Source: an uncultured Clostridia bacterium | Lineage (GTDB): Bacteria > Bacillota > Clostridia > TANB77 > CAG-508 | Reading direction: 5' to 3' | DNA: 33,598 nucleotides | Assembly (NCBI GenBank): GCA_947632585.1 | Contig: CANRPS010000013.1 | Location: 1 to 33,598, forward strand | Shown here: positions 17,593 to 26,455 of the stretch, one piece after another | Layout: each line of letters starts with the position of its first letter | How positions within the stretch are numbered: the first letter of the stretch is position 1 | Notes under the pieces: generated by a model | What the model was told of the DNA's origin: nothing | Databases searched by the model: none | What the model saw: the letters and a program-made list of their open reading frames with translations, nothing else | Position numbers and translations under genes: made by a program

Positions 17593-19048
17593 ATGAAAAA
17601 AATAAATAAAAAAGAGATTTGTATATTTATTGCAACTTTAATATTTATAGCAAGTCAAATATTACCTAAGTCAGTTACTAATCTTGATGAAATATGGATA
17701 TTCAATAATGCGAATTGTATAGCAAATGGACTTATTCCATACAAAGATTTTAATATAATTATAGGTCCTTTATTTCCATTAATGTTTGGAATATTATTAA
17801 AAATATTTGGACAAGAAATGATTGTTACAAGAATAGCATCGATAATATTTGATACTATAATTATTTTTTTGACTTACAAAATAATGGATAAAATAGAAAT
17901 AAAAGATTATATAAAATATATTGCTTTAATAGTTTTAGCATATATTATGAAAAATTACTTTACATTTGATTATAATTGGGCAACCTTGCTTATAGTACTT
18001 ATAATAGTTTATATAGAAATAGTAAAAAGAGAAGATTCATGGAAAAAAGATTTATTTTTAGGAGTACTTGCAGGTATTTCAATTACAATAAAACAAACAA
18101 TAGGAATTATACTCTGTATAGCAACAATAGGATATAAAATATTAGAAGTAAGAAATTTAAAAAGTTTTAAAAAATTTATAAAAAGTGCATTAATAAGACT
18201 TTTAGGAGTTTTTATAGTAACAGCTGTATTTATTATAATTTTATTAAAATTAGATTGTTTAAATGACTATATAGATTATTGCATTGCCGGAATACCTACA
18301 TTTATAAATAAAATATCTTATCTAAGATTAATAAAAAATAAAAATCTAATAATCAGATTTTTAAGTATTATACCTTCTGTGGTGCTATTATTATTAATAA
18401 TAACATACATCAAAAAGAAAGATGAAAAAGCTTTAATATTAGCTATATATAGTATTATTAATATAATATTTGTATATCCTATTTCAGATGAAACACATTT
18501 TGTAGTTGGAATTACAATAACAATTATAGGTATAGCATATTTAATTAATTTAATTGATTTAAATTTAAAAATACCTAAAAAAGACGAAATATTTATAAAT
18601 AGTTTTTTAATTTGCTCAATAATATTAATAGGGATTATATATTGTTGTATTCGGAATAATTAATTACAAAAAGCAAAATATAAATACAGAAATAAAACAT
18701 TTTAAATATCTACCTTTAGATGAAACTTATATAAGTGAGATAAAAGAAATGGACGAATTTATAGAAAAACAAGAAGAGAATGTATATATATTAGATTCAA
18801 ATGCTGCATGGTATATGATACCAATAGATAGATATAATAAAAATTATGACATGTTTTTAATTGGCAATTTAGGATATAAAGGTGAAGAAGGACAAATTGA
18901 AAATTTAAAAAATACTACAAATAAAATAATACTTATAAGAAAAGATGAAATATCAAGGAACTGGCAAAACCCTGAAAAAGTAAGAGAATATATAAAGAAT
19001 AATATGACACCAATAGGAGAAATAGGGATATTTGATATATATAAATAG
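17593..19048 (+). CDS. GT-C type membrane glycosyltransferase, read through a CGGA +1 shift
   Basis: A polytopic membrane protein with about ten or more hydrophobic helices. An acidic motif, TNLDEIW (about residues 31-37), follows the first helix, as in GT39/GT83-like lipid-linked sugar transferases. The upstream frame ends IIYCCI, then CGG AAT AAT TAA. Skipping the C at 18652 gives GGA (Gly354) and joins the last helix to a soluble C-terminal domain of about 130 residues, which ends IGEIGIFDIYK at 19048. The whole product is 484 residues. The downstream frame has no ribosome binding site of its own until an internal ATG well inside it, so separate translation is unlikely. The sugar and acceptor are unknown. 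The next gene is a second GT-C protein 8 bp downstream. Confidence 0.8.
18652..18655 (+). other. CGGA +1 frameshift site in the first glycosyltransferase
   Basis: The upstream frame reads ATT CGG AAT AAT TAA. Skipping the C gives ATT GGA ATA ATT AAT, which stays open for 130 more codons to 19048. Confidence 0.78.
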
Positions 19049-19056
19049 GAGAAAAT

Positions 19057-20654
19057 ATGATTTATAATTGTTTAGCGATAATACTAATTATTATAATAAG
19101 CATATTATTTGTAAAACAGGATAAAAATGAAAATAACAAATATAGAATATGTATTTTTATATTTTTAATGTTAGGATTTATATTAAGAATAGTAGGCATT
19201 GGAAACTATCCTAATGCATTAAATGTAGATGAAGCTTCTAGTGGATATGAGGCTTATTCAATAGGAAATTATGGAATAGATAGAAATGGGAATTTTTTAC
19301 CAGTATTTTTAAAATCATGGGGAATTGGACAAAATGCTTTATATAGTTATATATTAATGCCATTTGTAAAACTATTTGGGTTAAATCTAATAACATTGAG
19401 ACTTCCTATGGCAATAATTGGATGTATTTCTTTAATTTTGATGTATAAATTATTACAAAAAAGTCATTCGGAAAAACTTGCATTAATAGGATTAATATTT
19501 TTTGCAATATGTCCATGGCATATAATGAAAAGTAGATGGGGATTGGAATCAAACATATTTCCAGATCTCATATTGTGGGGAATATATTTAATAAATATAT
19601 TTATGGAAAAAAAAGATATTAAATATTTGTACATATCAGCAATAATACTGCGGACTAACATCATATTCATATGGAATAGCATATTTTTTCTTACCAATAT
19701 TTACATTAATGTTATTAGCTATATTATTAAATAAAAAAAAGATAAATATAAAACAGAGTATTATATTTTTGGGCATAATATTTATGATTTCTCTGCCTAT
19801 AATACTTTGTTTAGTAATAAACTTTTTTAATTTACCACAATTAAACCGGAATTATTACTATTCCAAGATTTGACGTAGAAAGAAATTCTAATTTGGTTTC
19901 AACTTTTTCTACGAAATGTTTTTCAAATTTTATAGAATCAATTAAAATAATAGCAACAGGCACAGATGGAATAGGATGGAATAGTTATAAAACATATGGT
20001 ATAACATACATAATTTCATTACCATTTACAATTATAGGAATAATAAGGAGCATAAAAAGCAATAAAAATATAAATAAAATATTTAATATTTGGTTTATAT
20101 CATCTTTAATTACATTGTTTTTCTTTATACCAAATATAAACAGAATAAATATTATAATAATTCCAATAATCTATTATTCTATATTAGGATTAGATTTTAT
20201 AACTACTAAATTTATAATAACATATATATTATTAGGAATATGTTATTTAACGTTATTTGTAGATTTTATTATAGAATATTGTATTACTGACTGGAATAAT
20301 TTTAGTACATTTCAAAATCAAGTAGAAAATGTTATAGAATATGTTGATAAACTTAAGGTGGACAAAATATATTTTGATTATTCATTTAAAGAAACATATA
20401 TTTATGTTTTATTTTATACAAAAGTAAATCCTCATGAATTTGCAAATACGGTAAAATATAGAGAAAATGCTACATATGAACGAGTAAAATCATTTGGAAA
20501 GTATGAATTCTATAGTATAGAAGAAATAAAAAATACTAATTTAAAAGAAGCTTATGTTATACCAATACAAAAAGCGGAAGTATTAGATATTGAAGAAGAC
20601 ATTTGGAATAAAATATATATTAATAATTTTGTAGTTTTACAAGAGAAAGTTTAA
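19057..20654 (+). CDS. ArnT-like GT-C glycosyltransferase, read through two CGGA +1 shifts
   Basis: A membrane glycosyltransferase of the GT39/GT83 (ArnT/PMT-like) group. NVDEASSGYEAYSIG (about residues 55-69) is the classic acidic motif after helix 2, and PWHIMKSRWGLE and LRLPMAIIGC are also typical. It is open in three successive frames. The first frame reads to CGG at 19651, where skipping C gives Gly199. The second frame is open for 65 codons and reads to CGG at 19847, where skipping C gives Gly264. The third frame runs to the stop at 20654. The total of 531 residues is normal for the family. Both junctions restore plausible helix-loop sequence (IIL-GLTSYSYGIAYFFLP and LPQLN-GIITIPRFD). 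Two shifts in one gene would mean product yield is the square of shift efficiency. The sugar donor and acceptor are unknown. Confidence 0.85.
19651..19654 (+). other. CGGA +1 frameshift site 1 in the second glycosyltransferase
   Basis: The upstream frame reads CTG CGG ACT AAC. Skipping C gives CTG GGA CTA ACA TCA TAT. The 0 frame closes 27 codons later. Confidence 0.8.
19847..19850 (+). other. CGGA +1 frameshift site 2 in the second glycosyltransferase
   Basis: The middle frame reads AAC CGG AAT TAT and stops at TGA after seven codons. Skipping C gives AAC GGA ATT ATT ACT, open to the gene end. Confidence 0.8.
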
Positions 20655-20667
20655 TGGAGGAATTTTC

Positions 20668-23394
20668 ATGAGTATAAAAAAACTATTATTAATAGATGGT
20701 AATTCTATTATGAACAGAGCATTTTATGGAATAATGGGAAGTAAAATGTTAACATCAAAAGATGGAAAATATACAAATGCTGTATATGGTTTTTTAGCAA
20801 TATTATTTAAAAATATAGAAGAAATAAAGCCAGATTATATGGCAGTATCGTTTGACTTAAAAAGTAAAACAAAAAGACATCAATTATATGCAGACTATAA
20901 AGCAAATCGTCATGGAATGCCAGATGAATTAAGTCAGCAAATGCCAATGATAAAAGAAGTATTAAAGGCAATGAATATTGACATAGTTCAAAAGGAAGGA
21001 TATGAGGGTGACGACATTCTTGGAACATTAGCAAAATATGGAGAAAAAGAAAATTTAGATGTAATAATACTTTCAGGAGATAGAGACACTTTTCAATTAG
21101 TAAGTGATAAGATAATAGTCAGGATACCTAGAACGAAACAAGGAAAAACAGAAACAGATGATTATACAAAAGAAAAAGTAATAGAAGAATATGGATTAGA
21201 GCCCAAACTATTAATAGATGTAAAAGGACTTCAAGGAGATACATCAGATAATATTCCTGGAGTTCCAGGTATTGGACCTAAAACCGCAATTGAATTAATA
21301 AAAAAATATGGTTCAATAGAAAAATTATATGACCAAATTGAAAAAGGATTAGATGATATAAAAGGAAAACAAAGAGAAAAAATAATAGAAAATAAAGATT
21401 TAGCATATTTATCTAAAACACTTGGAACAATAGATACAGCAGTTCCATTAAATGATACATTAGAAAATTTAAAAGTAGAAGAATGGAACAAAGAAGAAGT
21501 ATTAAGATTGTTTAAAGAATGGAATTTTAGAAAATATATTGAAAGATTTTCTTTAGATGGAGAAATGACTAAAACTGAAGACCCTAATGAAGCTAAACAT
21601 ACAGAATTTACTATAAATGAAAATAAGTCAATAGAAGAAGTTCAAAATATTATTTTAACAAATAAAAAATTATATTATTATTTAACTCAAAAAGAAGTAG
21701 ACTCAAAAGAAAACATCATAAATAGAGAAATTATAGGAATAGGAATATATGATGAAATAGAGAACCAAGTATATTATATAAGAAAACAGGATGAAAAATT
21801 TGATGAATTTTTAAAAAATATATTCAAAAATGAAAACATAGAAAAATATGGATTTGAACTTGGAAAAGACTATATTTTACTAAAGCAAGTAGGAATAACA
21901 TTTAACAATTTAAAATATGATGTATCAGTTGCAAGTTATATATTAGATCCTACAATTGGAAAATACCCAATAGATAAAATAATAGAAGATTATTTAGAAT
22001 TAGATGTAAATAAATATTTAGAAGAAAAAGGAGCAAAAGAAGAAACAAAGCAAATTACTTTATTTGAAACTAACAATGAAGAAGTTGATGTAGATTTATA
22101 TAAAACTTCATTTTACTCATATTGTATTTTTAAATTAAGTGGAGTTTTAACAAATAAACTTCAAGAAATAGATTGTTTAAAACTATTTAATGAAATAGAT
22201 ATGCCAACTATAGAAGTACTAGCTGATATGCAATGGAATGGAATACATGTAGAGGAAGATTCTTTAATAGAATTTGGAAAAACATTGAAAACAAGATTAG
22301 AAGAACTAACAAATGAAATATATGAAATAGCAGGAGAAGAATTTAATATAAATTCTCCAAAGCAATTAGGTGAAATTCTTTTTGAAAAAATGAAATTAAC
22401 ATGTGTTAAGAAAACAAAAAATGGATATTCAACAGCAGAAGATGTTTTGGAAAAAATAAAATATGAATCACCAATTATAGAAAAAATACTAGAATATAGA
22501 CAACTTGCAAAATTAAATTCAACTTATGTAGAAGGATTAATTCCTTGTATAAACAATAAAACTAAAAGAATACATTCATTTTTCCATCAGACAATAACAG
22601 CTACAGGAAGAATAAGCTCAACAGAACCAAATCTTCAAAATATACCAACAAGAGATGAACTTGGGAAAGAAATAAGACGAGCTTTTGTACCAGAAGAAGG
22701 CAAAATTTATTTAGATGCAGATTATTCACAAATAGAATTAAGAGTATTAGCTACAATGGCAGAAGATAAACACATGATAGATGCTTTTAATAGGGGAGAA
22801 GATATTCATAAACAAGCTGCATCAAAAGTGTTACACAAACCAATAGAAGAAGTAACAAAAGAAGAAAGAGCAAGTGCAAAAGCTGTTAATTTTGGTATAG
22901 TATATGGAATAAGTGATTTTGGTTTATCAGAGCAATTAGGAATAAGCAAAAAAGCTGCTAAAGCATATATTGACCAATATTTAGATGAATATATTGGAAT
23001 AAAAAATTACATGGAAAACATAGTAGAAGAAGCAAGAAAAAAAGGTTACGCAGTTACTATGTTTGGAAGAAAAAGATATATCAAAGAATTGTCATCTAAC
23101 AATTATATGATAAGAGAATTTGGAAAAAGAGCAGCTATGAATACACCAATACAAGGGACAGCAGCAGATATTATGAAAATAGCAATGATAAATGTTTATA
23201 ATGAATTAAAAAGACAAAAACTAAAATCAAAGATAGTTTTACAGGTACATGATGAAATGCTGATAGAGTGTTTAGAAGAAGAAAAAGAAAAAGTGAAACT
23301 CATATTAAAACAAGGAATGGAAACGGCAGCTACTTTAAAAGTACCGCTAATAGCAGAAATTTCAGAGGCAAACTCATGGTATGATTGTAAGTAA
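20668..23394 (+). CDS. polA: DNA polymerase I
   Basis: This enzyme fills gaps and removes RNA primers. It has 908 residues. The 5'-3' exonuclease occupies about residues 1-290 (LLLIDGNSIMNRAF, EGYEGDDILGTLA, GLQGDTSDNIPGVPGIGPKTA). The central 3'-5' exonuclease-like domain (about 310-490) lacks the catalytic DxE, so proofreading is probably lost, as in other Firmicutes. The polymerase domain has motif A (DADYSQIELRVLA), motif B (KAVNFGIVYGISDFGL) and motif C (LQVHDEMLIE). GGAGG lies before ATG 20668. It follows the glycosyltransferase by 13 bp. No in-frame CGG occurs in over 900 codons; arginine is AGA with rare CGT and CGA. Confidence 0.97.
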   Translation: MSIKKLLLIDGNSIMNRAFYGIMGSKMLTSKDGKYTNAVYGFLAILFKNIEEIKPDYMAVSFDLKSKTKRHQLYADYKANRHGMPDELSQQMPMIKEVLKAMNIDIVQKEGYEGDDILGTLAKYGEKENLDVIILSGDRDTFQLVSDKIIVRIPRTKQGKTETDDYTKEKVIEEYGLEPKLLIDVKGLQGDTSDNIPGVPGIGPKTAIELIKKYGSIEKLYDQIEKGLDDIKGKQREKIIENKDLAYLSKTLGTIDTAVPLNDTLENLKVEEWNKEEVLRLFKEWNFRKYIERFSLDGEMTKTEDPNEAKHTEFTINENKSIEEVQNIILTNKKLYYYLTQKEVDSKENIINREIIGIGIYDEIENQVYYIRKQDEKFDEFLKNIFKNENIEKYGFELGKDYILLKQVGITFNNLKYDVSVASYILDPTIGKYPIDKIIEDYLELDVNKYLEEKGAKEETKQITLFETNNEEVDVDLYKTSFYSYCIFKLSGVLTNKLQEIDCLKLFNEIDMPTIEVLADMQWNGIHVEEDSLIEFGKTLKTRLEELTNEIYEIAGEEFNINSPKQLGEILFEKMKLTCVKKTKNGYSTAEDVLEKIKYESPIIEKILEYRQLAKLNSTYVEGLIPCINNKTKRIHSFFHQTITATGRISSTEPNLQNIPTRDELGKEIRRAFVPEEGKIYLDADYSQIELRVLATMAEDKHMIDAFNRGEDIHKQAASKVLHKPIEEVTKEERASAKAVNFGIVYGISDFGLSEQLGISKKAAKAYIDQYLDEYIGIKNYMENIVEEARKKGYAVTMFGRKRYIKELSSNNYMIREFGKRAAMNTPIQGTAADIMKIAMINVYNELKRQKLKSKIVLQVHDEMLIECLEEEKEKVKLILKQGMETAATLKVPLIAEISEANSWYDCK

Positions 23395-23412
23395 AAAGGA
23401 AAGGAAAAAACA

Positions 23413-23961
23413 TTGAAGAAACTTGGAATACTACTAATATTTCTTATAATAGCTATATTTAGTTTTTATAAGATGAATCTAACAGAAAAAATACTAATGA
23501 AAATATATAAAACAGAATATATAAATTACGTAGAAAAATATTCTGATTTATATGATATAGATAAATATTTGATTTTTGCAATTATAAAAGCAGAAAGTAA
23601 TTTTGATGAAAAAGCTGTTTCAAAAAGAGGAGCAATTGGACTTATGCAATTAATGCAAAATACAGCCGAAGAAATAGCACCTAAAATAGATATTACTATA
23701 AATGAACAAAATATTTTTGAGCCAGACACAAATATAAATTTGGGAACAAAATATATCTCTGTGTTATTACAAAAGTATAAAAATACAGGATTGGCGATAG
23801 CAGCATATAATGCAGGAAGCGGAAATGTAGATAACTGGATAGAAAAAGAAGTTATAACTGAAGATGGATCAAATTTAGAAAATATACCATTTACAGAAAC
23901 AAATAATTATGTAAGAAAAATTTTAAGAGATTATGAAATATATAAGAAACTATATCAATAA
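23413..23961 (+). CDS. Lytic transglycosylase (SLT family)
   Basis: This enzyme cleaves peptidoglycan glycan strands. It has 182 residues. An N-terminal hydrophobic helix (about 3-20, LGILLIFLIIAIFSFY) acts as signal anchor. The SLT domain follows with the catalytic Glu in IIKAESNFDEKAVSKRGAIG (about residue 57), then GLMQLMQNTAEE and the conserved AAYNAGSGNVDNW. Translation probably starts at TTG 23413, preceded by AAAGGAAAGGAAA. It lies 18 bp after polA, an arrangement frequently seen in Clostridia. Confidence 0.92.
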   Translation: MKKLGILLIFLIIAIFSFYKMNLTEKILMKIYKTEYINYVEKYSDLYDIDKYLIFAIIKAESNFDEKAVSKRGAIGLMQLMQNTAEEIAPKIDITINEQNIFEPDTNINLGTKYISVLLQKYKNTGLAIAAYNAGSGNVDNWIEKEVITEDGSNLENIPFTETNNYVRKILRDYEIYKKLYQ

Positions 23962-23980
23962 ATGGAAGAAGGAGTAAAAA

Positions 23981-24505
23981 TTGGAAGAACCTGAAGTTAC
24001 AAAAATGAAAGAACATAAAAATGATAAAGAATATGTAATAGAAGCAGTATCTAAAAGAGGAAAACTTCTAGAATTTGCTTGTGAAGAATTTAGAGATAAT
24101 GAGGAAATAGTAACAAAAGCATTAGAAAATGATGGGGAAGCATTAGAATTTGCAAGTGATAGATTAAAGGGAAATAAAGAAATAATTCTTCTTGCAATTA
24201 AAACTGCACCATGGACAGCATGCTATGCATCAAACAGACTAAAAGATGACAAAGAAGTTATGATGGCAAGCATAAAAACATATGGACAAACTTTGTATTA
24301 TGCAAGTGAAGATTTGAGAGATGATGAAGAAGTTGTAAGAGCTGCAGTTTCAAATAAAGGACTAATTATAAAATATGCAAGTTTTAGACTAAGAGACAAC
24401 ATAGAAATTGCAAAAATAGCAATTGAACAAGATAAACGTGCATACAATTATTTAAGTCAAAGACTAAAAGATAATGAGGAAATAAAAGCATTAATAAGTG
24501 ATTAA
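23981..24505 (+). CDS. DUF4116 repeat protein
   Basis: 174 residues built from about five copies of a 24-26 residue helical repeat of the form K-E-hh-xxA-hxxxG-xxL-x-h/YAS-xx-L-x-D/N. Examples are EYVIEAVSKRGKLLEFACEE and EVVRAAVSNKGLIIKYASFR. The pattern fits the DUF4116 family, whose role is unknown; such repeats usually form a protein-binding solenoid. The start is probably TTG 23981, with AAGAAGGAG about 7 nt before; ATG 24005 is an alternative. Last gene before the terminator at 24534. Confidence 0.82.
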   Translation: MEEPEVTKMKEHKNDKEYVIEAVSKRGKLLEFACEEFRDNEEIVTKALENDGEALEFASDRLKGNKEIILLAIKTAPWTACYASNRLKDDKEVMMASIKTYGQTLYYASEDLRDDEEVVRAAVSNKGLIIKYASFRLRDNIEIAKIAIEQDKRAYNYLSQRLKDNEEIKALISD

Positions 24506-24533
24506 AAATATAAATTAATTAATGTCAGTAATT

Positions 24534-24572
24534 AAAAGAAATATTCTTAAATTGTAGAATATTTCTTTTTTT
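24534..24572 (+). terminator. Terminator after the DUF4116 gene
   Basis: Arms 24534-24547 and 24556-24569 form a perfect 14-bp stem with an 8-nt loop, merging with a T-tract to 24572. It separates the polA cluster from spoIIGA. Confidence 0.87.
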
Positions 24573-24633
24573 CTACAATAAGAAAAGACAAATTTTTTAA
24601 TATTAATATAGTAAAATATAGCCAGGTGATGTT

Positions 24634-25521
24634 ATGACAGTTTATGTAGATGAAATATTATTAGAAAATTTTATTTTGAATTTTATTATTTTGTATGCTA
24701 CAGGACTAATTTCTAAATCGAGAATAAGATTCTTCAAAATCGCACTGGGATCTATTATAGGTTCAGTTTATACATTAATATATTATAATTTTCAGAGTAA
24801 CATCTATATAAATATTATATCAAAAATTATTTTATCAATTGTAATGATATATATATCTTATACACCAGAAAACTTTAAATCTATGTCAAAATTAATAATA
24901 TTTTTCTATTTAACATCATTTGTATTTGGAGGAGCAGCTTTTAGTGTAATATATATGGTAAACACAGGAAAAATTTCTATACATAATGGTATACTAATTG
25001 GAAGTTATACAATAAAAACAATACTTGTGGGAATTATAATTGCATTTATTATTATTGTTTTAGCTTTTAAATTTATTAAATCGAAATTTAATAAAAAAGA
25101 TTTACTTTGTGATATCAAAATAAAAATAAATGAAAAGGAAATAAAGACGAAAGCATTAGTAGATACTGGAAATATGTTAAAAGAGCCAATTACAAATATT
25201 CCTGTTATAGTGGTAGAACATAAATTATTATATGATATAGTGCCAAGAGAAATTTTAGACAACATAGAGAACATATTAGGAGGTGATTTAAAAAACATTA
25301 CAGAAAATATAAAAAATGAGTATATGTCAAAACTTAAAGTAATACCATTTACTTCTTTAGGAAAAGAAAATGGAATGTTACTTGGATTAAAAGCAGATGG
25401 AGTGGAAGTTATAGAAGATGATGCAATAAAAAATATAGATAAAGTAATATTAGGAATTTATAATAAAAAAATTAGTAAAAATGAAAAATATAATGCTTTA
25501 TTGGGAATTGACATGATTTAG
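24634..25521 (+). CDS. spoIIGA: Sporulation sigma-E factor processing peptidase SpoIIGA
   Basis: SpoIIGA is the membrane aspartic protease that activates pro-sigma-E in the mother cell after septation. It has 295 residues. Five hydrophobic segments fill about the first 150, and a cytoplasmic protease domain follows with ALVDTGNMLKEPITNIPVIV (catalytic Asp in DTG, about residue 178) and ALLGIDMI at the end. AGGTGATGTTATG supplies the ribosome binding site. A -10-like TAAAAT is at 24612-24617 without a good -35, and GACAAA at 24587-24592 resembles part of a Spo0A box on the other strand; both are weak. It is followed by its substrate gene sigE. Confidence 0.95.
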   Translation: MTVYVDEILLENFILNFIILYATGLISKSRIRFFKIALGSIIGSVYTLIYYNFQSNIYINIISKIILSIVMIYISYTPENFKSMSKLIIFFYLTSFVFGGAAFSVIYMVNTGKISIHNGILIGSYTIKTILVGIIIAFIIIVLAFKFIKSKFNKKDLLCDIKIKINEKEIKTKALVDTGNMLKEPITNIPVIVVEHKLLYDIVPREILDNIENILGGDLKNITENIKNEYMSKLKVIPFTSLGKENGMLLGLKADGVEVIEDDAIKNIDKVILGIYNKKISKNEKYNALLGIDMI

Positions 25522-25547
25522 ATACTATAAATAGAAAGGAGGATGTT

Positions 25548-25565
25548 TATGCTATGTTTAGCATA
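25548..25565 (+). promoter_or_regulatory. Hairpin between the Shine-Dalgarno and start of sigE
   Basis: TATGCTA-TGTT-TAGCATA forms a 7-bp stem with a 4-nt loop. The strong AAAGGAGG (25536-25543) is 32 nt from ATG 25576. Folding the hairpin would bring them to about 14 nt. Confidence 0.5.
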
Positions 25566-25566
25566 G
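25549..25566 (+). CDS. Possible five-residue leader peptide of sigE
   Basis: ATG 25549 lies 5 nt after AAAGGAGG and encodes MLCLA, then TAG. It is in the same frame as sigE, which starts 9 nt after the stop and has no Shine-Dalgarno of its own. Reinitiation or stop readthrough would couple the two. It may equally be a chance ORF inside the hairpin. Confidence 0.35.
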   Translation: MLCLA

Positions 25567-25575
25567 ACTAATAAC

Positions 25576-26315
25576 ATGAATATTGTAGAAATACTAAAAA
25601 ACAATATAAATTCTATATATGTTAAATATCTGAAAGGAAAAGAAATTACCGAAGATACAATTTTTTATATAGCAGGAGCACAGACACTTCCACCTCCTCT
25701 TCCAGAAGAGGAAGAACAGCTTTATATACAAAAACTAACAGATGAAAATAATTTAGAAGCAAGACAAATTTTAGTAGAAAGAAATTTAAGACTTGTTGTT
25801 TATATTGCAAAAAAATTTGAAAATACAGGAGTGGGAATTGAAGATTTAATATCAATTGGAACAATTGGATTAGCTAAAGGAGTAAACACATTTAAAATTG
25901 ACAAAAATATAAAACTTGCAACATATGCATCAAGGTGTATAGAAAATGAGATACTTATGTATTTAAGAAGAATAAATAAAATGAAATCTGAAGTATCTTT
26001 AGATGAACCTTTAAATAAAGATCAAGATGGAAATGAACTACTTCTATCTGACATTTTAGGAACAGATTATGATATAACATCTAAAAATATTGAAGACGAA
26101 GTCGATAAAACTTTATTAAAATCATCGATAAACAAATTAAATAAAAGAGAAAAAAACATAATGGAAATGAGATTTGGATTAAATAATGGAGGCAATGAAA
26201 AAACACAAAAAGAAGTTGCAGATGAGCTTCGGAATATCTCAAAGTTACATATCAAGACTAGAGAAAAAAATTATAAAAAAAATGAAAAAAGAAATAATGA
26301 GTAAAACTCGGTTAA
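25576..26315 (+). CDS. sigE: RNA polymerase sporulation sigma factor SigE, read through a CGGA +1 shift
   Basis: This is the early mother-cell sigma factor, made as pro-sigma-E and cleaved by SpoIIGA near [13 protein letters not shown]. Region 2 is textbook: [20 protein letters not shown], then [18 protein letters not shown] and [20 protein letters not shown]. In region 4 the upstream frame reads KEVADEL, then CGG at 26230. Skipping C gives Gly219 and [20 protein letters not shown], the correct helix-turn-helix. The unshifted frame gives nonsense and stops at 26304, losing -35 recognition. A second in-frame CGG at 26309, followed by T, comes at the end. If it also shifts, the product ends Thr-Gly at TAA 26315 (245 residues); if read as Arg, it ends six residues later at 26329. 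Sporulation would depend on this recoding. Confidence 0.93.
26230..26233 (+). other. CGGA +1 frameshift site in sigE
   Basis: The upstream frame reads CTT CGG AAT ATC. Skipping C gives CTT GGA ATA TCT CAA AGT (Leu-Gly-Ile-Ser-Gln-Ser), the invariant SigE helix-turn-helix sequence. Confidence 0.88.
26309..26312 (+). other. Candidate CGGT +1 site at the end of sigE
   Basis: In the shifted sigE frame ACT CGG TTA is read. Skipping C gives ACT GGT TAA, a Gly codon and immediate stop, 12 nt before the terminator stem. Reading CGG as Arg adds six residues and a stop at 26327-26329. The sequence alone does not decide. Confidence 0.45.
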
Positions 26316-26327
26316 AAAATAATACAT

Positions 26328-26367
26328 AAAAATAAAACTTCATTTTATAAATTGAAGTTTTATTTTT
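26328..26367 (+). terminator. Terminator after sigE
   Basis: A perfect 15-bp stem (26328-26342 with 26353-26367) with a 10-nt loop; the 3' arm ends in TTTTT. It closes the spoIIGA-sigE unit; sigG does not follow directly here. Confidence 0.87.
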
Positions 26368-26395
26368 ATGTATACTATAAAACACATGCAAACTA

Positions 26396-26424
26396 TTGCT
26401 ATTTCTTGGATTTTGTAGTAAAAT
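26396..26424 (+). promoter_or_regulatory. Promoter of the queA operon
   Basis: TTGCTA (26396-26401) and TAAAAT (26419-26424) are spaced by 17 bp, upstream of queA and just after the sigE terminator. Confidence 0.55.
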
Positions 26425-26455
26425 ATATCTATTAAAGTAGAAAAGAGAGAAAAAA

